This document shows, piece after piece, positions 1 through 5,498 of a DNA stretch of 9,086 bases (within the stretch, counting starts at the first letter, position 1; the number at the start of each line of letters is the position of its first letter). Position numbers and translations under genes: made by a program. The stretch covers positions 1-9,086 of the forward strand of contig CAMLDR010000167.1 in assembly GCA_946478775.1 (NCBI GenBank). Direction: 5' to 3'. Under the pieces are notes generated by a model. It made no database searches, was not told the origin of the DNA, and saw only the letters and a program-made list of their open reading frames with translations. Source of the stretch: an uncultured Flavobacteriales bacterium. Lineage in GTDB: Bacteria > Bacteroidota > Bacteroidia > Flavobacteriales > Crocinitomicaceae.

Positions 1-22
1 CACCACCTAACTCCGCACAAGC
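1..22 (-). pseudogene. Orphan TSP3-repeat continuation, cut by window edge
   Basis: Read on the minus strand, bases 22 to 1 encode ACAELGG and remain open to the window edge. This stretch is in the same frame as the DUF5723-type gene that stops at 101-103. Its residues fit exactly as the next half-repeat of that gene's TSP3 region: DYED (last codons before the stop) followed by ACAELGG aligns without gaps to the preceding unit DKKDECVETPG. No ATG, GTG or TTG occurs in this frame after the last in-frame stop (77-79), so it does not look like the start of a separate gene in this frame. It is best read as the severed 3' part of the upstream gene, perhaps leading to more TSP3 repeats and an OmpA-like domain outside the window. 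That last part is inference. Only seven residues support the call. Confidence 0.45.
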
Positions 23-103
23 ATCGTCTTTTTTTTTTTTATTTTTACGGTGACGTTCTTGATATACATTGTTTTCTTATAATACGCTATTTTGATGTCA
101 TTA
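23..103 (-). other. 81-nt in-frame, stop-containing interruption of the TSP3 region
   Basis: This segment separates the last sense codon of the DUF5723-type gene (GAT, 104-106) from the apparent TSP3 continuation at 1-22. It is 81 nt, exactly 27 codons, so frame is kept. It begins with TAA TGA, has a third in-frame stop at 77-79, and ends in a run of twelve A followed by GAC GAT on the minus strand. The flanks GAAGAT and GACGAT match at five of six bases, which could be a worn target duplication. I see no clear terminal inverted repeats and no strong hairpin. It could be a small insertion remnant, an assembly artefact, a translational bypass gap, or simply an intergenic region before an unrelated reading frame. 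Confidence 0.4.
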
Positions 104-1708
104 ATCTTCATAATCCTTGATTCCGTCGCCGTCTGTATCAGGACAACCTTTGAATGCCCAAATTCCAGGAGTTTCTACGCACTCATCTTTCTTGTCAGAA
201 ACCTTATCACCGTCTCTATCATCCGGTTTTGAGTAAAGGATCGGTAAACGAAGTCCTACAAAAAATTCGGTACCGCGCACTTTTCCTCTTGCAAAAAGCG
301 AATTGAAATCAACCACTCCCACAGTAATCGGCCCCAGTCTCGAAGCAATACCTGCTTTCCAGCCGGAATAATTATTCACGGATATGGGAACATACAATCC
401 GAACCACGCATAATCGAAGCTCGGTGTAATAGCGAATTGATTGGGAGTTTTAACACGGGAAGGGTTTTTCTTACCAATCAGGTTGATATTACCTGTTGCA
501 TTGATATAGAACCATTTCCAGATATGGTAATCCAACTGAATATTTAATGCAGTAGGAGTATTCATATAGTAAGATTCTCCAACTCCTTCATTGTCATTCC
601 AGCCCGTATCATTTAGAATTAAGCTGTCTACAATGGAATCGAAAGAAGCGAACGAATTTACATCATCAAAAATGCGCAGGTCAAGAGTCGTGGTATTTAC
701 AGAGAAATCACGGCTTTTACCACCTTTGGTAAATTTCATACCACCGATATCCAAAACAGAAACTCCTGCACGTAACTCGTACTTATTTTCATTGCGCATC
801 CAAAGATCTGTTTCGCCGTCCATTTCATATTTGAACTCTTTGTATTTCGGACGCCATTCGTAAACAACACCCAAATCCAAACCAAATCCAAGTTTAGATG
901 CCGACTTGAAGAAGCTTTTGGAGTTGAAATCCTTTAGTTCATCCAGGTTGTCTGAATAACCGTATTTGAAGTTCCCGATTAAAGTAGTTGCTGTATCCTT
1001 ATTCAATAACTCGTAGTCTAGCTGATCGGTATATGCGTAAGCTGAACCAAGCCCCTGCAATAACTTCACACGTCCGCCAATTTTCAAGAAATGTTCCCCT
1101 TTGTCCATTACAACCTGACCATAGTTGATACCGTATTCATTCCATGCCATCATGTTGGCAGTTACCAGCTTGTCATTTAACTGGAGATTCCAAAGAGATG
1201 CAAAGTCTAATCCTTCCTGGGCCAATTTCGCCAGTTTCGGATCGATATCATCTACATTGGAGATCATTCTGCTTTTTGCAGCAAAACCAATGGCAATTTT
1301 AGGATTGATGTGGAATGCGAAATTCAGGATGTCTACCTGATAATTCACATAAATACCTCTGGTCTTAATTCCTGTTTTGTTGTAATCGTAAAGATCAAAA
1401 ATGGAACGCTCATACAAAGTACTGTCGGGCTGCATCCACATGGTGTCCTTTTTGAAGGACTTCAGCCACCATTTCGGCATCACATCTGTTTTGAAATACT
1501 TGGCATTTTGCCAGGCACCAACGTTAGCACTTGCCAGGTTAATATCGACGATAAATCTTCCGTCGACAAAACTTGCCGGTTGCACGTCTAATCCCATAAC
1601 TCCGGCATAGTTACTGCTGTGCACTCCCAAATAATTTTGAGAAAATGCTGTGACGGCAGTCATGCATGAAAAAGCTAAGAAAGTTAATTTACGTAACTGT
1701 TTCTTCAT
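101..1708 (-). CDS. DUF5723-type outer-membrane beta-barrel protein with TSP3 repeats
   Basis: This 535-residue protein starts with a signal peptide (MKKQLRKLTF then a hydrophobic core) with probable cleavage AFS|Q at residues 23/24. Residues about 25-490 are rich in alternating beta strands with aromatic residues and Asn/Gly turns. They resemble the Bacteroidota DUF5723 family, and the opening NYLGVHSSNYAGV is the feature I recognise. Members are predicted outer-membrane barrels of unknown role. Residues 496-535 are calcium-binding TSP3 repeats (DRDGDKVSDKKDEC, then DTDGDGIKDYED). Such repeats normally link a barrel to a C-terminal OmpA-like peptidoglycan-binding domain, which is absent here. 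The protein ends in the middle of a repeat, and an in-frame continuation appears 81 nt further on, so the gene may be truncated. It starts 10 nt after the upstream gene's stop, so co-transcription is likely. DUF5723 assignment is from memory, not a search. Confidence 0.8.
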   Translation of the reverse strand: MKKQLRKLTFLAFSCMTAVTAFSQNYLGVHSSNYAGVMGLDVQPASFVDGRFIVDINLASANVGAWQNAKYFKTDVMPKWWLKSFKKDTMWMQPDSTLYERSIFDLYDYNKTGIKTRGIYVNYQVDILNFAFHINPKIAIGFAAKSRMISNVDDIDPKLAKLAQEGLDFASLWNLQLNDKLVTANMMAWNEYGINYGQVVMDKGEHFLKIGGRVKLLQGLGSAYAYTDQLDYELLNKDTATTLIGNFKYGYSDNLDELKDFNSKSFFKSASKLGFGLDLGVVYEWRPKYKEFKYEMDGETDLWMRNENKYELRAGVSVLDIGGMKFTKGGKSRDFSVNTTTLDLRIFDDVNSFASFDSIVDSLILNDTGWNDNEGVGESYYMNTPTALNIQLDYHIWKWFYINATGNINLIGKKNPSRVKTPNQFAITPSFDYAWFGLYVPISVNNYSGWKAGIASRLGPITVGVVDFNSLFARGKVRGTEFFVGLRLPILYSKPDDRDGDKVSDKKDECVETPGIWAFKGCPDTDGDGIKDYED

Positions 1709-1718
1709 AAGTAGTCTA

Positions 1719-3884
1719 TTAATAGTTCAATGGATAACGAATCAAATAACCATTTGCCTGCGAAACTAACAAAATTGTCCCGTCTGCTTGTCTTTGGAAA
1801 ACAATTTTATTTGAGCCTTCGTAGTTTTCTTTATTTAATTCGTTTCCACGTATCGTATAAATATAACAATTATTGGCAATTCCATCGATTATTCCCACAA
1901 CTGTTTTGCCATTCGGTAATTTAATCAGGGAAGCATCATCAATAGTAGTAATGGTGGAATTAAACTGGCCCAAAATCGTCCCGCTTCCGGTAATCACATA
2001 AATGGTGTTCTGCTGATTCAGGAAGAAAAGCTGTTCATCTCCAAGGCTTTGAGTATTCAGGATCGATGAAACATTTCCGACTAACATGGCTTTGTTCCCG
2101 TTTTCGGTCAAACGAACAAATTGTTTTTTTGCCAGCCCTAAGAGGCTGATTGTCCCGTTTACTTTTACGAGATGCCATTCTCCTTCTCCTAAATTTTGAG
2201 ATTTAATGACCCTTTTTCGTTTGATGGAAATACTTGACCAGTTGGAATTGGTGCAGATGTGAGCAATTAATTCGCCTTTCTTTCCTTGTACAAGCAGTTG
2301 AGCATCCTTCTGTAAAGTTCCGTTTACACCGACTTTGAAACTTTGCTTTCCGTTTGTTCCGTAGCTCTGAACCTGTCCGTCTGCGATGAACGCAATGTAG
2401 TCTTTTGCGTTCCAATAATAAGAGAAAAGATTGCTTGTAACCTGATTGCATACGATTGGAAAGCCTGCCAGGTTGTTTCCCGCTCTGTCAAAACCCTGGA
2501 TTCCATTTTTAGTACTCAGGAAAATTCCATTGCCAATGAAAAGTGGTCTGCCCATGACATCAGATTCTAAATTTTTACTCCAAAGAATCTGTTTATTACC
2601 AACCAGGTAAAGTGTATTGGATTGCGTAATAGCTAATAAGTTATTCGATCCCGGAATTGGATTCAAACTGCGCAGGTTGTCATCTAATCGGATGGGGTTT
2701 AACTTAGGAAGTTCGTCCTTGCCGGATTCCTGGTCAGATCCTTCATTCAAAAGCTGAATAGTGCTGTGGTTTGCACCGGTTAATCGACTCATGGTTGTTT
2801 GCTGTTCCCGGTCGAAATTGCGATACGATACTTTTTGCGGACTATTGCTGAATAATTTGAATTTCAGCGTGGTGGATTGCTCCAGAGTTGCCCCGGTTTC
2901 ATAACTACCGATAATCCGATTGATACTCTGTTGTGAATTTGAAATCAGTACACTGTTATTGAAGATCTCTAAATAAATCTTCCTCTTGGAATTCAGGAAT
3001 GGAAAATAGTATTGTTTTAATGTGGCCTGTTTTTGCTTATCGGAAAGTTCCACACGATCCAATTCGCTCAAAATAGCAAGGGGATCCTGCCCCGGTTTAT
3101 AATCCGTAATCAGGCAGCTATCTTTTTGATTGACAATCAATGCCAGTCCAAAATTCATCCATTCATGAAGAATTGATTTATTAGGGAATTTCGTCAGCAA
3201 ATAGTTTTTTTCGTAGAACGTATAAGAATCGAAATCCGCCGGAATGAGTTCCTGGAAGAGTTCCTGGTCATTGACCAAGGGCAATGCTTTATTTCCCGTG
3301 TGAGTGATGTACTTCACATGGCTGCTTGAAATGAAATAGGAGTCTTCAATTTCGTAAGTTTTATCGGTTGTTTTATAAACCAATGATAAGCTGCTTTTCC
3401 GGTCTAAATATTTCCAGGAAACAACACTTTTTAATCCGGGCTGCCACTCTTCCAGATAGAGTAACAGGAATCTTCCGTGAAACTCACCTTTCCAGTTATT
3501 AGACAGAGAGATGTGCTTTTGAGCGGAAATAGTGGAGGATAAAGAAAGTCGTTCGGCATATTTTTTCACGATTTCGCTCGTCCATGGCTTACTTCGTTCC
3601 AATAGTACCAGGTTTCGGCTCGTTGAAAAGTAGAAATGTTGAATCCGTTCCGGTTGATTTAGTAAGATGGCGAAGAAAGGACTTTTTTGAAGTGAGGCCA
3701 CAATGGAACTGTTATAGTCAATTTCCAGCGGCTTGTGAACTACAATAATGGTATCATCTTCCTGAGAAAATGCATTTTCCGGTGTTGGCGGAGCACTGGA
3801 TCCTTCCACAAGGGTGAAACCAACATAACCGATCCAGCCCAGAGAGCAGATGACCAAAAGAATAATTATTGAACGAGTGAACAT
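1719..3884 (-). CDS. Membrane-anchored protein with C-terminal propeller-like region, function unknown
   Basis: The 721-residue product has an N-terminal membrane segment (residues about 4-25, IIILLVICSLGWIGYVGF) that looks like an uncleaved anchor or signal peptide. The bulk should therefore lie in the periplasm or be exposed outside. Residues about 30-390 form a mixed alpha/beta region that I cannot name; the layout recalls DUF3352-type proteins of Bacteroidota. Residues about 405-721 hold repeated short strands of the kind LLAITQSNTLYLVGNKQILW and GIQGFDRAGNNLAGFPIV, typical of PQQ-like or WD-like beta-propellers. A charged, Ser/Gly-rich linker (about residues 375-400) separates the two. 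A -7 promoter element lies 18 nt upstream of the ATG. The gene ends 10 nt before the DUF5723-type gene, suggesting a two-gene unit and perhaps a shared envelope role. No catalytic motif is visible. Confidence 0.75.
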   Translation of the reverse strand: MFTRSIIILLVICSLGWIGYVGFTLVEGSSAPPTPENAFSQEDDTIIVVHKPLEIDYNSSIVASLQKSPFFAILLNQPERIQHFYFSTSRNLVLLERSKPWTSEIVKKYAERLSLSSTISAQKHISLSNNWKGEFHGRFLLLYLEEWQPGLKSVVSWKYLDRKSSLSLVYKTTDKTYEIEDSYFISSSHVKYITHTGNKALPLVNDQELFQELIPADFDSYTFYEKNYLLTKFPNKSILHEWMNFGLALIVNQKDSCLITDYKPGQDPLAILSELDRVELSDKQKQATLKQYYFPFLNSKRKIYLEIFNNSVLISNSQQSINRIIGSYETGATLEQSTTLKFKLFSNSPQKVSYRNFDREQQTTMSRLTGANHSTIQLLNEGSDQESGKDELPKLNPIRLDDNLRSLNPIPGSNNLLAITQSNTLYLVGNKQILWSKNLESDVMGRPLFIGNGIFLSTKNGIQGFDRAGNNLAGFPIVCNQVTSNLFSYYWNAKDYIAFIADGQVQSYGTNGKQSFKVGVNGTLQKDAQLLVQGKKGELIAHICTNSNWSSISIKRKRVIKSQNLGEGEWHLVKVNGTISLLGLAKKQFVRLTENGNKAMLVGNVSSILNTQSLGDEQLFFLNQQNTIYVITGSGTILGQFNSTITTIDDASLIKLPNGKTVVGIIDGIANNCYIYTIRGNELNKENYEGSNKIVFQRQADGTILLVSQANGYLIRYPLNY

Positions 3885-3901
3885 AATTCGGAACTATTGA
3901 T

Positions 3902-3909
3902 CAAAAATA
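3902..3909 (-). promoter_or_regulatory. Bacteroidota -7 promoter element (TATTTTTG)
   Basis: On the minus strand TATTTTTG is a full match to the Bacteroidota TAnnTTTG -7 box. It lies 17 nt upstream of the ATG at 3884, giving a short leader. No clear TTG box is seen about 20 nt further upstream. It would drive the 721-residue protein gene and probably the DUF5723-type gene behind it. Confidence 0.45.
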
Positions 3910-3965
3910 GCACTTCCTATTACTCGGTTAGCATCTTTCTTGCGAAGTAGTTAACAGTAGAGTGT

Positions 3966-4574
3966 TTACTCCATAAACAGGGATAACTGTCCATGTCCAA
4001 GAAGGTTAAAACCCGGACGATGATGGATGCAGGCACCGTGAATTTCAATAGCTTCCCGGTGAGCTTTGGTCGGATAGCCTTTATTGACTTTCCAGTGATA
4101 GTGAGGAAACGCTTCGTGAAGATGCTCCATGTACTCATCCCGATAGGTTTTTGCGAGAATGGAAGCTGCGGCTATGTTCTTGTATTTCCCATCCCCTTTA
4201 ATAATAGGGATGGAAGGAATTTCATTTGAAAGCAATCCCTTGTTTCCGTCGATAAGCAGTAGTTCAGGCCTTAGTTTCAAATCCATTGCGGCACGATGCA
4301 TACCGGTTAAGGATGCCTTTAGGATATTCAATGCTGCAATTTCATCCGGTTGCAGGAACTGAACAGAAAATGCAAGTGCCTCCTGTTCGATGATCGGACG
4401 TAATAAATTTCTATTTTTTTCGGAAATCTGTTTAGAATCGTTCAGTAAATGATGAGAAAAACCTTTTGGAAGAATGACTGAAGCACAAACGACAGGCCCG
4501 GCCAGACAGCCTCTTCCGGCTTCATCACAGCCGGCTTCCAGTTTTGTCTCATCAAAATGGTCTAATAATTGCAT
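3966..4574 (-). CDS. rnhB: Ribonuclease HII
   Basis: Ribonuclease HII cuts the RNA strand of RNA-DNA hybrids and starts ribonucleotide excision repair by nicking 5' of single ribonucleotides in DNA; it acts in the cytoplasm. The 202-residue length is normal for the family. The signature GCDEAGRG is at residues 15-22. The four metal-binding carboxylates are visible: Asp17 and Glu18, Asp109 in IDGN, and Asp128 in KGD. The GRG motif (20-22) and Tyr167 in NKGYPT are the residues that recognise the RNA-DNA junction. [12 protein letters not shown] (residues 135-146) is also characteristic. The C-terminal QLSLF (about 196-200) resembles the PCNA/clamp-type tail common in bacterial RNase HII. The ATG at 4574 gives the expected short N-terminus before the motif. 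An 81-nt gap separates it from the downstream gene, which has its own promoter-like element. Confidence 0.97.
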   Translation of the reverse strand: MQLLDHFDETKLEAGCDEAGRGCLAGPVVCASVILPKGFSHHLLNDSKQISEKNRNLLRPIIEQEALAFSVQFLQPDEIAALNILKASLTGMHRAAMDLKLRPELLLIDGNKGLLSNEIPSIPIIKGDGKYKNIAAASILAKTYRDEYMEHLHEAFPHYHWKVNKGYPTKAHREAIEIHGACIHHRPGFNLLGHGQLSLFME

Positions 4575-4587
4575 AATGCAAATGTTA

Positions 4588-4617
4588 TTAAATTAATTGT
4601 ATATTTATCACATACAA
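4588..4617 (-). promoter_or_regulatory. Possible rnhB promoter
   Basis: On the minus strand, TTG (4615-4617) is followed by 19 nt and TAATTTAA (4588-4595), a partial match to the TAnnTTTG -7 box with fitting spacing. It ends 13 nt before the rnhB ATG. The region is very AT-rich, so chance matches are likely. Confidence 0.25.
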
Positions 4618-4629
4618 CCTTTAGGTTTT
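4597..4629 (+). promoter_or_regulatory. Possible promoter of the small secreted-protein gene
   Basis: TTG at 4597-4599, a 22-nt spacer and TAGGTTTT at 4622-4629 (seven of eight positions fit TAnnTTTG) would place transcription start near 4635 and leave a leader of about 28 nt before the ATG at 4663. It overlaps the proposed rnhB promoter on the other strand, so the 88-nt gap would be a divergent promoter. Confidence 0.35.
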
Positions 4630-4662
4630 TTATTACGTCTACTTATAAACTGTTATCAAATT

Positions 4663-5022
4663 ATGAAAAAGTTAGCAATGATATTCGTTTTGTCTTTAGC
4701 AAGTTCTTTTGCTTTTAGTCAAAATTCTGCTTCAATCAGTGAGTCTCAATTGAAAGCAGCAAAATCAAGCGGAGTGTATGATTTTTCAGTGCCTGAATCC
4801 ATTACTGCTGAAAAAGTGGATGCTGTGAAAGGTTACTACAAAGACTATTTCTCCGTTTCCTTCAACGAATCAACAGATGTCTTAAAAGTGACATTGTTAA
4901 AAAATGAAGATTCAAATTTGAATGTTGTTAATCGCCTGTTAGTCGCTTTAGACTTACGTACAGTTTCTGTTGGAGGTGAGAATATGACTTTCATGGATAT
5001 GAAAGACAAGTATTTGAAATAA
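4663..5022 (+). CDS. Small secreted protein of unknown function
   Basis: The product is 119 residues. I chose the ATG at 4663 because it opens a clean signal peptide (MKKLAMIFVLSLASSFAFSQ, probable cleavage AFS|Q at residues 19/20). The in-frame ATG at 4597 would add 22 residues ahead of the signal peptide and sits inside the likely promoter. The mature part is about 100 residues, Ser/Lys/Asp-rich, with no cysteine and no membrane segment. Its predicted order is helix (SESQLKAAKSSG), helix (AEKVDAVKGYYKDY), strand (FSVSFNE), strand (VLKVTLLK), helix (NVVNRLLVAL), strand (RTVSVGG). This could be a small alpha/beta sandwich of the ferredoxin-like kind, but that is a guess. It is the only plus-strand gene here and converges on the T9SS cargo gene across a bidirectional terminator. 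I do not recognise a family. Confidence 0.8.
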   Translation: MKKLAMIFVLSLASSFAFSQNSASISESQLKAAKSSGVYDFSVPESITAEKVDAVKGYYKDYFSVSFNESTDVLKVTLLKNEDSNLNVVNRLLVALDLRTVSVGGENMTFMDMKDKYLK

Positions 5023-5130
5023 GAGAAAGCACTGCTTTCGATAAAATTTGCCGCGGCGGACGATAAAATTCAGCCACGGCTAATCGATAAGAACAAAACA
5101 TTAGGCAGTTCTGAAACTGCTTTCAATAAA
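5023..5130. other. Gene-free stretch after the small gene, with short hairpins
   Basis: There is no gene here. Directly after the stop codon is a small stem, GAAAGC-ACT-GCTTTC (5025-5039), without a T-run. An imperfect GC-rich stem joins GCCGCGGC (5050-5057) to GCCACGGC (5073-5080). A third, GCAGTT-CTGA-AACTGC, lies at 5105-5120. The string CTGCTTTCGATAAA (5032-5045) recurs with one change at 5117-5130, and nearly again at 5342-5354 just before the second terminator. Read on the minus strand these three sites begin FIES, like the LIES of the T9SS sorting domain, so they may mark old recombination points. Confidence 0.35.
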
Positions 5131-5276
5131 TTAAAAATCCCCCTTGGTTTGACCGAGGGGGATTTTTTTTGTCTGTTTTTCTGAACTTATTTGACCACCT
5201 GAACGGTGAATGTTTGATCGCCTGATTTTAGTACCAACAAGTAATTGCCTTTCGCCAATTGGCTAGTTTCAATAAT
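5131..5276. repeat. Direct repeat copy 1: terminator plus 3' end of a T9SS gene
   Basis: Matches 5355-5498 with only two visible substitutions and a two-base difference in the T-run over about 145 nt. It contains a complete bidirectional terminator and, on the minus strand, the final 30 codons of a T9SS sorting domain. Similarity drops sharply beyond 5276. Confidence 0.9.
5133..5170. terminator. Bidirectional intrinsic terminator, copy 1
   Basis: A 16-bp stem, AAAAATCCCCCTTGGT (5133-5148) with ACCGAGGGGGATTTTT (5152-5167) and one G-T wobble, closes a TTG loop and is followed by T to 5170 on the plus strand. The A-run at 5133-5137 gives a T-run on the minus strand. It should stop the small plus-strand gene; on the minus strand it sits behind the broken T9SS gene end. 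Confidence 0.9.
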
Positions 5277-5354
5277 ACCCGGTTTGCTATTGAGAGTTCA
5301 CCGGAACTGCGCCACTGAATTATCAATATCAATGAATTGCGCACTTTCGATAAA
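5187..5354 (-). pseudogene. Remnant of a T9SS type A sorting domain (3' end of a lost cargo gene)
   Basis: Read from 5354 down to the TAA at 5187-5189, this stretch encodes FIESAQFIDIDNS, then a disrupted part with an in-frame TGA, then GIIETSQLAKG through to TFTVQVVK. It matches the last 56 or so residues of the intact neighbour ending at 5409 (LIESAQLIDNSG to VQVVK). The middle (about 5277-5325) is out of register and has a net length change besides the stop, so it cannot be translated. No start codon, signal peptide or passenger region remains: the copy begins directly at the neighbour's terminator. In the older half, most differences from the intact gene are at third positions or exchange Leu and Phe, as in a paralogue that diverged while still functional. 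The last 90 nt differ at a single base, pointing to recent gene conversion or duplication. Confidence 0.85.
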
Positions 5355-5498
5355 TTAAAAATCCCCCTTGGTTTGACCGAGGGGGATTTTTTGTCTGTTC
5401 TTCTGAACTTATTTGACCACCTGAACGGTGAATGTTTGATCGCCTGATTTTAGTACCAACAAGTAATTGCCTTTTGCCAATTGGCTAGTTTCAATAAT
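5355..5498. repeat. Direct repeat copy 2: terminator plus 3' end of the intact T9SS gene
   Basis: Partner of 5131-5276, offset by 222-224 nt. It holds the terminator of the intact cargo gene and its last 30 codons. Confidence 0.9.
5357..5392. terminator. Bidirectional intrinsic terminator, copy 2
   Basis: The same stem-loop as copy 1: AAAAATCCCCCTTGGT (5357-5372), TTG loop, ACCGAGGGGGATTTTT (5376-5391), with a shorter T-run. It begins 17 nt downstream of the cargo gene's stop codon at 5409 and is that gene's natural terminator. Confidence 0.9.

Noticed and set aside
29..46. T-rich run as an intrinsic terminator
   Set aside because: It reads as A on the strand of the neighbouring gene, and no hairpin precedes it on the plus strand, where there is no gene either.
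1310..1591. Plus-strand open frame opposite the DUF5723-type gene
   Set aside because: It is a shadow of the coding frame on the other strand, with no signal, domain or context of its own. The same applies to the other short antisense frames at 591-863, 1125-1340, 2343-2570, 3993-4362, 6250-6444 and 8160-8345.
4597..4662. Upstream ATG as the start of the small secreted protein
   Set aside because: It would place 22 residues before an otherwise normal signal peptide and overlaps the likely -33 box. The ATG at 4663 fits far better.
5050..5080. GC-rich imperfect hairpin as a small RNA or riboswitch
   Set aside because: The stem is only about 8 bp with a mismatch and lies behind a stop codon rather than ahead of a gene. 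It has no promoter or T-run.
5187..5354. T9SS remnant as a genuine small gene
   Set aside because: It has no start codon and carries an in-frame TGA and a register shift. It begins at the end of a terminator and lacks a signal peptide.
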